DNA of 64,000 bases from Halorubrum sp. DM2 (GTDB lineage Archaea; Halobacteriota; Halobacteria; Halobacteriales; Haloferacaceae), in assembly GCF_901686465.1 (NCBI RefSeq), contig NZ_LR594487.1, positions 716,894 through 780,893 on the forward strand, in the 5' to 3' direction. The notes under the pieces were generated by a model that did no database searches, had not been told where the DNA came from, and saw only the letters and a program-made list of their open reading frames with translations. The position numbers were made by a program, and so were the translations under genes. Numbering within the stretch: the first letter of the stretch is position 1; every line of letters starts with the position of its first letter. Positions 53,704 through 62,738 of the stretch are shown here, piece by piece.

Positions 53704-54045
53704 ATGTTCGGATACGAGCTGAAGGCAATCGTCAACCGCGACGGGAACGAACACCAGTCTGGAGGCGGCGGCGTCGACATGGTACACCTGAATCTTCCGG
53801 TCCGGAACATCGTCGAGAACACCCGGCTCGCGAATGATCTCGTTCAAGGAGAGATTTTCCGTGACAGTCGTTTAGGGGTAGCGAGTCACGATCCGAAAGT
53901 AATTGCTAGTCGGTTCATCGAAGAGGGAATTACGCAGCCCGAAGTCGCCGATCGGCTCCTCGTTGTTGATGATTATCACATCCTGAACCCCGCCATGGGC
54001 CGTAATAAGCCTCGACCATGTGTGAACTGTCCTGAAGATCGGTAG
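53704..54045 (+). CDS. Unknown protein of the accessory patch
   Basis: A 113-residue soluble protein: MFGYELKAIVNRDGNEHQSG, a Gly-rich turn, then VHLNLPVRNIVENTRLANDL, VIASRFIEEGITQPEVADRL and a tail with CVNCPEDR. The ATG at 53704 is assumed; an in-frame open stretch extends upstream, so it may itself be a truncated gene. Not recognised. Confidence 0.45.
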   Translation: MFGYELKAIVNRDGNEHQSGGGGVDMVHLNLPVRNIVENTRLANDLVQGEIFRDSRLGVASHDPKVIASRFIEEGITQPEVADRLLVVDDYHILNPAMGRNKPRPCVNCPEDR

Positions 54046-54106
54046 ATCAGATACGTCGATCCTAGATTTTATAATATTGGCTGAATCATGTATCAGTGAG
54101 AAACAG

Positions 54107-55147
54107 ATGTCGTTCTCCTACTTTGAGTCCGCAGACGAGTCCACAATTCATGTGGCAAAGGATATGCGGGACGGACTCCAACTTGCTCTGGGTGAGGAGG
54201 AAGTTGAGCTGTCAAATAGTAATCGCGAAGATGCTGTTGTCGGTGTTAGTCCGGATCTTCTTTGGGTGAATAAAGCCGTCTATCGTGCTATTAATGAGAT
54301 CCCAAGATCGGGGGAGCTTCCAGTCCTGTACTCGTGGTTCCGGTACGGGCCATCAGTGCCGATACATATCTTTCATACTGATAACCTTGTTCCAAGTACA
54401 TTAGGTGAATATGTCGGGAACTTACAAGATTCAAGGAGTGGTTCAAGCCATTCCATCTATGAATTCTTTGAATTCTTCAGAGACTTGATTAGGGGTGATG
54501 ATTTCTTCTCCCCCGAACAGTCCCTATCAGAATATCTTCTAGAGCTCTACGAGAGTGCACCTGCCCCGTACAGAGATTTATACAAGAACAATATCAAAAT
54601 CCAACAGTTATTGGCTGACATTAAGAAAATAACAGATGCTACACCGATGACGGAGAACCGCGTAGAGGAGTATTTCAGTAAGTTTGAATCTATAAAACCT
54701 CGGTTCGAGCGTTCACTTTACGAGATAGAGGAGATACCAGAAGATGCAGAAGATCACATAATTGACTTCTTGTACTTAATAGAGGATGTTCTAGAATCAT
54801 TCAAAGAGGTTGATTTCGTATCTCGAACCCAACAAACCCCGATTAATGATTTGTGGTACAAATATCAGAAACATGCTTGGCCGTGGCCAGCAAATTGGAT
54901 TTCACATAATACTAGTGATGTGAATAAACCAGCTGCAGCTGAATTCCGGCGATATTTGGACTCAGAAATAACCGATCAAAAGTCTGGGTGGCAGGATGAA
55001 ATTCAGGGTCTCCGAATAAAACTTCGAGAAACTGGGGTGCTGAAAGCGAGTTCAACCCGGACGCCACTAGAAATTAGTAGCGGAGCTGTAGCACAGATAG
55101 ACGATGCGATCCTAGGGGATACTTCCTCGATCCAAACCCACGAATGA
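54107..55147 (+). CDS. Unknown accessory protein, gene 1 of a coupled pair
   Basis: A 346-residue protein with codon use far less GC-rich than the chromosome. The N-terminal third is mixed alpha/beta (VGVSPDLLWVNKAVYRAINE, GELPVLYSWFRYGPSVPIHI); the rest is strongly helical and charged (YLLELYESAPAPYRDLYKNN, RFERSLYEIEEIPEDAEDHI). No catalytic motif is evident. TATA-like TTTATAAT at 54069-54076 lies about 31 bp before the ATG at 54107, which supports this start over an upstream TTG. Its stop overlaps the next ATG (ATGA). Confidence 0.65.
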   Translation: MSFSYFESADESTIHVAKDMRDGLQLALGEEEVELSNSNREDAVVGVSPDLLWVNKAVYRAINEIPRSGELPVLYSWFRYGPSVPIHIFHTDNLVPSTLGEYVGNLQDSRSGSSHSIYEFFEFFRDLIRGDDFFSPEQSLSEYLLELYESAPAPYRDLYKNNIKIQQLLADIKKITDATPMTENRVEEYFSKFESIKPRFERSLYEIEEIPEDAEDHIIDFLYLIEDVLESFKEVDFVSRTQQTPINDLWYKYQKHAWPWPANWISHNTSDVNKPAAAEFRRYLDSEITDQKSGWQDEIQGLRIKLRETGVLKASSTRTPLEISSGAVAQIDDAILGDTSSIQTHE

Positions 55148-55845
55148 CAGAATTTCTCTGTATATCACTAATAACGGATGCTGCAAGGTTCGATAATGGA
55201 GAAGGATTTCAATCAGCATCTATTGAATATTTGAGAAATAGAGAGAATGATAAAGTTATCACAGAAAAAGTCAAAGAAATAGGTCGTTCATTGCTGGAGA
55301 TGCGCGATAGAGTGTATCGTATACTTTGTTCAGAGTTTTCAAGCGCAGAATATGACCTAGATGATGAGGACAGTATAGAATCCACTATTAGAGATGTTGT
55401 ATCAATATCAACGATCCGTAGAGAAATTACAGATCCTCTCCCTCCGGGACTTGGAGGTGGGCTGGAGGAACTTGAAAATGTACTCATAGAGAACATGGAC
55501 AACGACCCCTTTGAAATTGTGTCTAATATACGAAGAAATATTAGAAGTAGGAATACAGACGTAGTAGATTATTTGGAAGAAAGGGTACGTGAGGTTAATC
55601 CGGGAGAAGTAGATGGAATCCGTACTGCTCTCAAAGAACGAATTGATTCCGATATAGTAGCTTGTACATGTGCGGATGCGGCAGGTTGGTGGACGCCACG
55701 TCCTCATTCAGTTCGTTTAACAGTCGGTCAGAAATCTGAAATAGAGTCTAACCTTGATATTATCAATGAGTACTTCGGAGAAAGAGGCGGATCACCAAGA
55801 GGAGTCGATCTAATAAAGTTAGAGTTACAAGAAGTGACGCAATAA
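55144..55845 (+). CDS. Unknown accessory protein, gene 2 of a coupled pair
   Basis: A 233-residue, mainly helical protein starting MTEFLCISLITDAARFDNGE. Charged helices follow (VKEIGRSLLEMRDRVYRIL; SIRDV-type acidic stretches), a Gly/Pro turn DPLPPGLGGGLEELENV, and a Cys pair in VACTCADAAGWWTPRPHS. AT-rich codon use like its partner. Translation is coupled to gene 1 by a 4-bp overlap. The last 21 bp overlap the convergent gene 55825-56400. No known domain. Confidence 0.65.
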   Translation: MTEFLCISLITDAARFDNGEGFQSASIEYLRNRENDKVITEKVKEIGRSLLEMRDRVYRILCSEFSSAEYDLDDEDSIESTIRDVVSISTIRREITDPLPPGLGGGLEELENVLIENMDNDPFEIVSNIRRNIRSRNTDVVDYLEERVREVNPGEVDGIRTALKERIDSDIVACTCADAAGWWTPRPHSVRLTVGQKSEIESNLDIINEYFGERGGSPRGVDLIKLELQEVTQ

Positions 55846-56400
55846 CGGAATTCGGTCACGTGCTCGTGTAGTACTAGGGTCAATTTCTTCTAATCTTTCT
55901 AGTGCATCTGAACGAATCTCCGAGATATTCTCCATCCAGTCATTCCTAAAGTCCTCAAGTTGAGGGTTCATATTTGTTGGATCAGGTTCTGGTTGGAGAT
56001 ATATTGATGTGAAGTCACGAATGTCATCTACAGGTGAATTTTCAGTTACTCCCTCAGATATCGGCTGAATCTCATATGGTGCTCTTCCAGCATGACGATA
56101 CAGATCATATACCAGTTCATCAAGAAATTCAAGGGAATGTTCTTGATCAGCATTATTAAATGATAAATCAGAAAATGATGTTGTTCCACGTCTGGATTCA
56201 ATATTTATATCTCCATCTAATCGGCGTAATTCCCACTTAATCAAGGATGTAAGAGTTACTGTCTGGCTAAACCATTCCTCAGCTGCATCTGACCGTTGTT
56301 GATCTCTGACTTCACCGATTTTCCATATAGAAATTACAAGAGATAGGAAACTCGACAGGGCAGCCGAAAGTCCAATTGTTAGCAAATTTGGGTTAGTCAT
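55825..56400 (-). CDS. Single-span membrane-anchored protein of the accessory patch
   Basis: A 191-residue protein with an N-terminal span (LLTIGLSAALSSFLSLVISI) and a long helical, acidic soluble part (SLEFLDELVYDLYRHAGRAP; EDFRNDWMENISEIRSDALE). It is AT-rich in codon use. It converges on the two-gene operon and overlaps its end by 21 bp. An N-anchored helical protein next to two unknown soluble proteins fits the general pattern of a small defence or conflict module, but nothing proves it. Confidence 0.6.
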   Translation of the reverse strand: MTNPNLLTIGLSAALSSFLSLVISIWKIGEVRDQQRSDAAEEWFSQTVTLTSLIKWELRRLDGDINIESRRGTTSFSDLSFNNADQEHSLEFLDELVYDLYRHAGRAPYEIQPISEGVTENSPVDDIRDFTSIYLQPEPDPTNMNPQLEDFRNDWMENISEIRSDALERLEEIDPSTTRARDRIPLLRHFL

Positions 56401-56691
56401 AAGAACGCATTGAAACTTATCTGGTTTAGTATTGCTGGGACTCAGTCAGAGGACACCTCATTATATTATAATTGAACATACCTATATTATATCTAATTGA
56501 TAGGTTCTATAATATTAATTCCACATAAACAAATAGTCAGAATATATCCTATTGTCGTCTGACTACATTCATAATTCTATGTATTTGTGTTTAACTACAA
56601 AATAATGGAAGTATTTATTGTAATGTCGACTGAAAGACCGACACCACCTGACGGTTACGAATAGTTCGAAAGCAACGATCCCGACAGCGAC

Positions 56692-56985
56692 GTGCCGACC
56701 GTTAAGCTCGGTCCTAGTGATATGCTTGAAGGGCTTGTGCTCGATCTCACCGGAGGAGAGGGAGAGTACGGGCCTTGGTACAGGCTCAAGGTAAAAGACG
56801 AGAGTCGCGGAGTCGTGCGGTATTTCGCGAAAAACGAGGTCAAGCGCGCAGCTGCGGCCGACAGCATTGAGGTGGGCGGACAGATCTGGGTCGCGATGGA
56901 TACCGACAAGGTGACGCTCAAACGCGACGACGGCTCGACGCACGACTACAACCCGACGATGGTCGCGTTCCCGGGTAGTGACTGA
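56692..56985 (+). CDS. Small beta-rich protein, possibly a remnant
   Basis: A 97-residue protein starting at GTG 56692, with beta-type segments: LGPSDMLEGLVLDLTGGEGE, YGPWYRLKVKDESRGVVRYF and EVGGQIWVAMDTDKVTLKRD. GC content returns to chromosome level. The frame is open for nine more codons upstream with an acidic stretch (ESNDPDSD) before a stop, so the true N-terminus may be lost. Might be an OB-like nucleic-acid binder; not recognised. Confidence 0.5.
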   Translation: MPTVKLGPSDMLEGLVLDLTGGEGEYGPWYRLKVKDESRGVVRYFAKNEVKRAAAADSIEVGGQIWVAMDTDKVTLKRDDGSTHDYNPTMVAFPGSD

Positions 56986-56990
56986 TGGCG

Positions 56991-57161
56991 TCATCCTACT
57001 CGAAATCGATGGGTGATCCCTTCTTGGACTACACTCACCTCCGGACGTTTCCGCATCACCTGTCGGCCGTGTTTGTATTCACCGAACTCACCTAATTCGG
57101 CGGGATTTTCGAGGAGAGAATCCACAATTGGCTCTGCGATCCAAGGATCCCACCGCGCTCG
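56991..57161 (-). pseudogene. C-terminal remnant of an unknown gene
   Basis: On the minus strand 56 codons are open without a start, ending in TGA: DPWIAEPIVDSLLENPAELG then EFGEYKHGRQVMRKRPEVSV and THRFRVG. The reading is protein-like, and the codon use is mixed. It probably marks the far edge of the accessory patch. Confidence 0.4.
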
Positions 57162-57229
57162 TCATCCCCGAACACCACCGCCCACACCACGACGAACGTA
57201 TTTATCGGCTCGTTGCGTATTCGCCCGGC

Positions 57230-57622
57230 ATGAACCCTCCAGCCCGCTTCCTCGCCCGCCAGAAGACGGTCGCCGCCCTCGTCACCCTCACGCTGTTGGC
57301 CCTCGGACTCGCGCTCTACGGGGCCCTCCCCGACCAGATGGCGATCCACTGGAACGCCGCCGGTGAGCCGGATAACGTCGTCAGCAAACCGGTCGCGATC
57401 CTCGCGATGCCCGTCATCGTCGTGTTCATGAGCGTGCTGTTCGAGGTCACTGGGGGCGACGCCGGCGACCGGATCGTCGGCTCGCTGGCGATGCTCCTGC
57501 TGCTCGTCGTCCAGGTGATGGTGTTCGGGGCGAACCTCGGGTACGACGTGCCGATCGTTCCGATCGCGCTGGCGCTGGCCGGCGGGATGGTGGCCGTGGC
57601 CGTGTACTTCGAGACGCGGTAG
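57230..57622 (+). CDS. DUF1648 membrane protein
   Basis: A 130-residue protein with four spans. The conserved DUF1648 segment is YGALPDQMAIHWNAAGEPDN in the first loop, the usual L-P-x-x-x-x-x-H-W-N/D-x-x-G signature. ATG at 57230 follows TATA-like GTATTTATCGG (57198-57208) by about 25 bp, suggesting a leaderless transcript. The domain occurs in SdpI-type immunity and in regulatory membrane proteins; the role here is unknown. Confidence 0.8.
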   Translation: MNPPARFLARQKTVAALVTLTLLALGLALYGALPDQMAIHWNAAGEPDNVVSKPVAILAMPVIVVFMSVLFEVTGGDAGDRIVGSLAMLLLLVVQVMVFGANLGYDVPIVPIALALAGGMVAVAVYFETR

Positions 57623-57728
57623 GGTCGGCGAGAGCGTGACGGGTGAAATTCCGGCTCACGACGGCCGCCGCGAGAGAATGGGTTCCGACCGAGCCGCCGG
57701 TCCGGCGTCCGGACCTCCGGGGCTCCGA

Positions 57729-58733
57729 TCAGTCCGCCGCCGGCGGCGTCCCGAGGTACTTCTCGTTGAGTTCGTACTCGCCGTCGTCGCCCTCGACGAG
57801 GTACTCGCCGTAGTAGGGCACGCGGTTGGCCACCACTTCCTCGAACGTCTCCGCGATCTCCTCGCGCGTCATCTCGCCCATCGACCGGAGGTCGTCGTTG
57901 CGGTTGAGACACCCCTTCAGGTAGCCCTCGTGGGTGACGCGGACGCGGCCGCAGTTCGCGCAGAACTCCTCGTTCTCGACGGGGTCGACGATCTCGACCA
58001 TCCCGCCGGTCGCGTCGTCGCTCTCCTCGCCGACGAAGTAGCGCTTCCGGTCGTGCATCTCGCGGTGTTCGACCCGGTCGGCCTCCTCCGCGAGCCAGTC
58101 GTGGACGCGCCCGATGTCGACGTTCCACTCGGGCTTGCCGGTCAGCTCCGGCATGTACTGGATGAGCTGGAGCTGGAGCCCCTCGTTTTCGGCGACGTGC
58201 TCGACCATCTCCTCGACGTAGCCCGCGGTGTGCGTGAACACGACCATGTTGAGCTTCACGGGGTCGAGTCCGGCGTCGACGGCGGCCTTCACGCCCTCCA
58301 ACACCTTCTCGTACGCGCCCGACTTCGTCACCTCCGCGAAGTCGTCCGGGTCGAGCGCGTCCTGCGAGACGTTGACGCGGTCGAGGCCGGCGGCCTTCAG
58401 GTCCGCGGCGCGACCGGGGAGGAAGGTGCCGTTCGTCGTCATCGAGACCTCCATCGAGTCGGGCGTGCGCTCGATGATCTCTTCGAGATCCTGTCGGAGC
58501 ATCGGCTCGCCGCCGGTGAACTTCACCGCGTCGACGCCGTAGCCCTCGACGACCTCCAGGAAGCGGACCACGTCGTCGGCGCTCATCTCCTCGTCGCTCG
58601 GCTCCATCGGCCCGCGCGTGTCGCCTAACCCCTCGTTGTGACAGTAGACGCAGTCGAAGTTACACCGGTCGGTGAGCGAAATCCGGACTCCCGTCACCTC
58701 CCGTCCGAAGTCGTCCGCGAGTGGGCCGGCCAT
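57729..58733 (-). CDS. moaA: GTP 3',8-cyclase (molybdenum cofactor)
   Basis: A 334-residue radical-SAM enzyme that starts molybdopterin synthesis from GTP. The [4Fe-4S] motif C-x3-C-x2-C is at Cys24, Cys28 and Cys31 ([14 protein letters not shown]). The second cluster site at the C-terminus is [20 protein letters not shown]. The middle contains [20 protein letters not shown] and MSTT-like NGTFLPGRA segments. ATG at 58731-58733. Monocistronic here. Confidence 0.94.
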   Translation of the reverse strand: MAGPLADDFGREVTGVRISLTDRCNFDCVYCHNEGLGDTRGPMEPSDEEMSADDVVRFLEVVEGYGVDAVKFTGGEPMLRQDLEEIIERTPDSMEVSMTTNGTFLPGRAADLKAAGLDRVNVSQDALDPDDFAEVTKSGAYEKVLEGVKAAVDAGLDPVKLNMVVFTHTAGYVEEMVEHVAENEGLQLQLIQYMPELTGKPEWNVDIGRVHDWLAEEADRVEHREMHDRKRYFVGEESDDATGGMVEIVDPVENEEFCANCGRVRVTHEGYLKGCLNRNDDLRSMGEMTREEIAETFEEVVANRVPYYGEYLVEGDDGEYELNEKYLGTPPAAD

Positions 58734-58891
58734 ACCCGACAGGAGCGACTACGGGCGCTTAAGTAGACGGGTCGATCGTGCGGGTGCGTAACAGCCATCG
58801 GTTACGTTCCGGTCGACTCACGGCGGACGACCAATTACACTTCCGACAGCTCGACGCGACGATGACGGCAGCGAAATCCCGTCGCCGCCGG

Positions 58892-59659
58892 TCACAGCGA
58901 CACGCGGAGCCCGTCCTCCGCGGCTCGCACCTCGCCGTCGAACCCCGCCTCGCGGACCTGCTGCTCCATCTCGCGCTCGCGGCCGCCGGTGTGCGGGTAG
59001 AGGTGCGACAGCAGGAGGGTGCCGATCTCCGCGCCCGCGAGCGACTCGCCGAGGCTCGTCGGCCGCGGGTGGTTCGACACGTCGACGTCGTCCGGGAACG
59101 AGCAGTCGTGGACCAGGCAGTCGACGCCGTCCGCGAACCGCGCCATCCCCGCGAACGCCTCGGTGTCGCCCGAGAGCGCGAGCGGGCCGTCCCCGGGCGG
59201 CGCGTCCGAACTCGGCGGCGAGAACCGGTACGCGAACCCGTCCATCGAGTGGCGCGTCTCCCGGGCGGTCACGTCGAAGCCGGCCGCGGCGAACGGACGC
59301 GACGCGGACACCTCCCGTATCGCCAGATCGATCCGCCCGTCGAGATAGTCGTGGACGTCGAGCAGGCCGTCGACGAGCGCCTTCGTGCCCGCGGGACCGA
59401 CGACCTCCAGGTGTTCCTCGCCGGCGAGCCAGCGGGCCTTCAGGAGCGGTAAGAGCGCCGCGACGTGGTCGAGGTGGTGGTGGGTCAACAGGACCGTCGA
59501 GACGCCCTCGTAGCCGGTGTCAGTCCCGGCGAGCCGCCCGAGGACGCCGCTGCCGCAGTCGACGAGCAGCGACCGGTCGCCGTCGTCGAGGAGGTACCCG
59601 GCCTGCGCGCGGTCGGGGACCGGCATCGCGCTGCCGGACCCGAGCACGGTGAGTTCCAT
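58892..59659 (-). CDS. RNase Z-like metallo-beta-lactamase fold hydrolase
   Basis: A 255-residue hydrolase: MELTVLGSGSAMPVPDRAQA, then the metal site LLTHHHLDHVAALLPLL (H-x-H-x-D-H), GDTEAFAGMARFADGVDCLV and the C-terminal LLLSHLYPHTGG. It resembles tRNase Z and related phosphodiesterases but lacks a clear exosite arm, so the substrate is open. ATG at 59657-59659 is chosen over an in-frame ATG at 59680. Confidence 0.85.
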   Translation of the reverse strand: MELTVLGSGSAMPVPDRAQAGYLLDDGDRSLLVDCGSGVLGRLAGTDTGYEGVSTVLLTHHHLDHVAALLPLLKARWLAGEEHLEVVGPAGTKALVDGLLDVHDYLDGRIDLAIREVSASRPFAAAGFDVTARETRHSMDGFAYRFSPPSSDAPPGDGPLALSGDTEAFAGMARFADGVDCLVHDCSFPDDVDVSNHPRPTSLGESLAGAEIGTLLLSHLYPHTGGREREMEQQVREAGFDGEVRAAEDGLRVSL

Positions 59660-59737
59660 GGGGACGCGTCGCGTCCGCACCCACCTAATTGGCTCGGACG
59701 AGGGGACGGTTCCCGGACTCGACGGCCGGACCGTCTC

Positions 59738-60163
59738 CTACTTGATGAGGAACACGGGAACCGAGGCGTCGTCCGCGACGCGGTCGGAGACGCTGCCGAG
59801 CGACCGGATCCGCTCGCGCGGCGACTTCCCCTCGGGACTCATCACGATCACGTCGATACCGGTCTCGTCGGCGTACGCGACGATCTCGGTGTCGGGCGTC
59901 CCGTGCGCGACGTGGGTCTCGGCGTCGAGACCGGCCTCGGCGGCCGCCTCCGCGACCGCGTCGACCGCTGCCTCGCCCTGCGCTTCGAGGTCCGCGACGA
60001 CCTCGTCGTGGAGGTCACCGGAGTTGGCGGCCGCGATCCGCTGGTCGACGACGTACAGCGCGTGGACAGTCGCGTCGTGGTCCGTCGCCAGCCGGATCGC
60101 GTGGTCGAGCGCGCGGTCGACCGCCTCGCTCCCGTCGGTCGGCACCAAGATGTTGTCGTACAT
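59738..60163 (-). CDS. Universal stress protein
   Basis: A 141-residue Usp starting MYDNILVPTDGSEAVDRALD. The nucleotide loop is MSPEGKSPRERIRSLGSVSD; the first Gly of the G-x2-G-x9-G-S pattern is replaced by Ser, so ATP binding may be altered. ATG at 60161-60163. It lies 92 bp downstream of the diadenylate cyclase gene; joint expression is possible. Confidence 0.87.
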   Translation of the reverse strand: MYDNILVPTDGSEAVDRALDHAIRLATDHDATVHALYVVDQRIAAANSGDLHDEVVADLEAQGEAAVDAVAEAAAEAGLDAETHVAHGTPDTEIVAYADETGIDVIVMSPEGKSPRERIRSLGSVSDRVADDASVPVFLIK

Positions 60164-60255
60164 ACGTCGTCGTTCGCCCGGCCGCGGCTTAACCGTGGGG
60201 CCTCGATTCCGAACGTCGGGAGCGCTACGCGACGCGCCGCGGACCACCGAGAGCG

Positions 60256-60813
60256 TTACTCGACGCGCCACCGGCCGCCTATCTCCTCGCGCCCCGTGCT
60301 GTCCGCCTCGCCGTCGCGGAAGACGCTGACGCGGCCGGTCTCCTCGCTCAGCGTCACCGTCGCGACGACCTCCGGGCGGACCGAGGTCTCGATCGCGCTC
60401 ATGTGGCGCGACCCCATCCACGGCTCGTAGCTCACGTCGTCGACGAGATCGGTCTCCGCGTCGCGGGTGCCCAGATCGCGGAACCGGACCATCTGGGACT
60501 CGATCTCGCCGTCGACCGCGACGACGACGCCGCCGTCCTGCGCGACGCTCACCGACTCCGCGGCGGCCGCGAACGCGTCCTCGTCGAAGACGGACGAGCA
60601 GTCGTCGCGCGGCCAGCGGTTCTCCCCCATCGGGTCCGCGTACGCGCCGTAGTCGCTGTCGCCGATGACGGCGAAGTACAGCCCCGGTCCCTTCACGTGC
60701 GCCTCGTCGTACCCGTCGAAGGAGACGCTGACGCCCTCGGCGCAGTAGGTCAACCGGTCGACGACCTCGCACACGCGCTCGTGGTCGCCGTACTCGATGG
60801 CGAGACCACTCAT
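60256..60813 (-). CDS. dacZ: Diadenylate cyclase, DacZ type
   Basis: A 185-residue DisA_N/DAC-domain protein that makes cyclic di-AMP from two ATP. The active-site region with the conserved Arg-His is PWMGSRHMSAIETSVRPEVV; VVVAVDGEIESQMVRFRDLG and TVTLSEETGRVSVFRDGEAD surround it. The haloarchaeal enzyme is short and has no membrane domain. c-di-AMP is involved in osmotic and potassium control, and the haloarchaeal gene is known to be dosage-sensitive. ATG at 60811-60813. Confidence 0.85.
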   Translation of the reverse strand: MSGLAIEYGDHERVCEVVDRLTYCAEGVSVSFDGYDEAHVKGPGLYFAVIGDSDYGAYADPMGENRWPRDDCSSVFDEDAFAAAAESVSVAQDGGVVVAVDGEIESQMVRFRDLGTRDAETDLVDDVSYEPWMGSRHMSAIETSVRPEVVATVTLSEETGRVSVFRDGEADSTGREEIGGRWRVE

Positions 60814-60921
60814 CGCCGTCCGTCCTCCCGGTTCCGCCGTCCCGTGCGATTGCCGCCGTCAGTCACGACCGGAAAGACGAGCCCCCGGTATATAAGGGCA
60901 GCCGAGTAGCGCGACCCGTCC

Positions 60922-61824
60922 CTATCGCCGCCACTCGGTGAACAGTCGCGCGTCGAACCGGTCGGCGCGGACCAACCCGACGCCGAACGCGGCCGCGACC
61001 GCCGCGGGCAGGAGGTTCCCGAACCAGAGGTTGATTCCCCCCCAGAGGATCACGAAGCTCACCATGTCGTCGAGCATGAACTCGCAGTCGCGGAGCCGCT
61101 CGCGGATCCCCGCCGCCGAGAACGCTCGGTCGAGCGTGACGACCGCGACGACGGCGGAGAGGACCCAGCCGGCGTAGTTCGAGGGCGGGACCCCGTAGAA
61201 CGCGCCGCCGCCGAAGTCCCAGAAGCCGAGCGACACCGCCCCGGGGTCTAACACCACGTCCATCGCGACCACGACCGGGATCACCGTCGCTAACCGGACC
61301 CACACGCTGTCGGCGCGCGGCCCGAGCAGCAGCAGGCACAGCAGGTAGGCGTTCATCACGAGCGGGATGAAGAAGACGGGGAGCGCGACCGGCACGCCCG
61401 CGAGCATCGGGCCGAGATCGACCGTGTACGCGAACTCCCCGTACGGCCAGCCGGTCGCGACGCCGACCGACTCGATGAGGTACGTGTACGCGGTCAGGAC
61501 GCCGATCCAGCCGACTGCGCGGCGGTCGACGGTCGGCAGCACCCCGACGACGAGCGGCGACCGCATCACGATCACGCCGAACAGCACGAACCACGGGTGG
61601 AAGGCGAACGGCTCCGGTACCACCCCCTCGGCGCTGGCGACGAGCGCGATAGCGCCGACGAGCGGGAAGACGACCGCGATGGTGAAGCGGTTCTCGCGGA
61701 CGATCCGGTCGAGAAGCGTCTCGGCCTCGCGGCGGGTGTCGGGCGCGCGCTCGCGGAGCCGGTCGAGCCGCGACGAGGGAGTCGCCGCGGAAGAGACGCC
61801 GGCGGAGCCGTCACCGTCGGTCAC
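60922..61824 (-). CDS. cruF: Bisanhydrobacterioruberin hydratase (carotenoid)
   Basis: A 300-residue membrane protein with seven or eight spans of the CruF/DUF422 family: WIGVLTAYTYLIESVGVATG, WPYGEFAYTVDLGPMLAGVP, VVVAMDVVLDPGAVSLGFWD and FGGGAFYGVPPSNYAGWVLS. It adds water at the C50 ends to give bacterioruberin. The GTG start at 61822-61824 overlaps the stop of lyeJ (GTGA). Last gene of the crtD-lyeJ-cruF operon. Confidence 0.92.
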   Translation of the reverse strand: MTDGDGSAGVSSAATPSSRLDRLRERAPDTRREAETLLDRIVRENRFTIAVVFPLVGAIALVASAEGVVPEPFAFHPWFVLFGVIVMRSPLVVGVLPTVDRRAVGWIGVLTAYTYLIESVGVATGWPYGEFAYTVDLGPMLAGVPVALPVFFIPLVMNAYLLCLLLLGPRADSVWVRLATVIPVVVAMDVVLDPGAVSLGFWDFGGGAFYGVPPSNYAGWVLSAVVAVVTLDRAFSAAGIRERLRDCEFMLDDMVSFVILWGGINLWFGNLLPAAVAAAFGVGLVRADRFDARLFTEWRR

Positions 61825-62738
61825 GGCAGCGCCTCCCAGAGCGGGTACACCCGCCAGAGACCGCCCATCGACAGCAGCGTGCCGACGACGGTGTTCAGCG
61901 CCGGGAACCACCAGTACGCCCGGTCGACCGAGACCGACGAGCGCGCGACCCACGCGACGAACATCGGGTAGACGCCGAGCAGCGCGCCGAGCCGGGCGTC
62001 GACGAGCCAGAACGCGGCGGCCGCGGCGGTCCACGCCGCGAAGCAGTAGGCGTACGTGCGCCCCTCGCCGAGCAGCGTCGCGGTCGTGTCGATCCCCGCC
62101 GCCCGGTCCGGCTCGATGTCCGGGATCGCGGAGAACGTGTGCATCCCCATCGTCCAGAGCCACGCGCCGGCGAGCGCCGCGAGCGGCGGGTGCGCGCCCG
62201 CGACCGTCGCGTACGCCGCCGCGCCGGGGAGCGCGTACAGCCCGTTCGACAGCGAGTCGAGGAACGGCGTCGTCTTGAAGCGCGCGGGCGGCGCGCTGTA
62301 CCCGACCGCCAGAACGAGGAACCCGAGCAGGTACGGCCACGCGACCCGGGGCGTGATCGCGAGCGTCGCGAGCCCCAGCGCGCCCGACGCGGCGACCGCG
62401 GCGACGACGAGCCGGCTCCCCCGCCAGCGGGCCTCTCGACCCTCCTTCTTCGGGTTCAGCTCGTCGATGTCGGCGTCGAACACGTCGTTGACGCCGTAGA
62501 GGAACACGTTCGCGGGGACGAGGAAGTACGCCGCGAGCGCGACCGTGACGGGCGTGAACAGCCCGCTCACGTCGCCGATGCCGTAGGTGACGCCGACCGC
62601 GACCGGCCCGGCGAGGTACAGCCAGAAGCGCGGCCGCGACAACACCAGCAGGTAGCGGAGCCCCTCGCCGCCGCTCCCGGCGGCCCCCGCTCGGTCGTCC
62701 GTGGTGGATCGGTGTTGGTCGCTCACGGCCTCGCTCAC
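61821..62738 (-). CDS. lyeJ: Lycopene elongase/1,2-hydratase (UbiA prenyltransferase)
   Basis: A 305-residue UbiA-superfamily enzyme that adds C5 units to both ends of lycopene in C50 carotenoid synthesis. The first Asp-rich motif is FLYGVNDVFDADIDELNPKK (N-D-x3-D-x-D), the second is FSAIPDIEPDRAAGIDTTAT. About eight spans. GTG start at 62736-62738 overlaps the crtD stop by 4 bp. The acidic N-terminal tail before LRYLLVLSRPRFWLYLAGPV is variable. Confidence 0.93.
   Translation of the reverse strand: MSEAVSDQHRSTTDDRAGAAGSGGEGLRYLLVLSRPRFWLYLAGPVAVGVTYGIGDVSGLFTPVTVALAAYFLVPANVFLYGVNDVFDADIDELNPKKEGREARWRGSRLVVAAVAASGALGLATLAITPRVAWPYLLGFLVLAVGYSAPPARFKTTPFLDSLSNGLYALPGAAAYATVAGAHPPLAALAGAWLWTMGMHTFSAIPDIEPDRAAGIDTTATLLGEGRTYAYCFAAWTAAAAAFWLVDARLGALLGVYPMFVAWVARSSVSVDRAYWWFPALNTVVGTLLSMGGLWRVYPLWEALP

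Noticed and set aside
53383-57161. A repeated tRNA-Arg 3' end marking an attachment site
   Set aside because: I looked for a second copy of GGTTCGAATCCCAC or TGTGCCCG beyond the AT-rich patch and did not see one, so no att pair is claimed.
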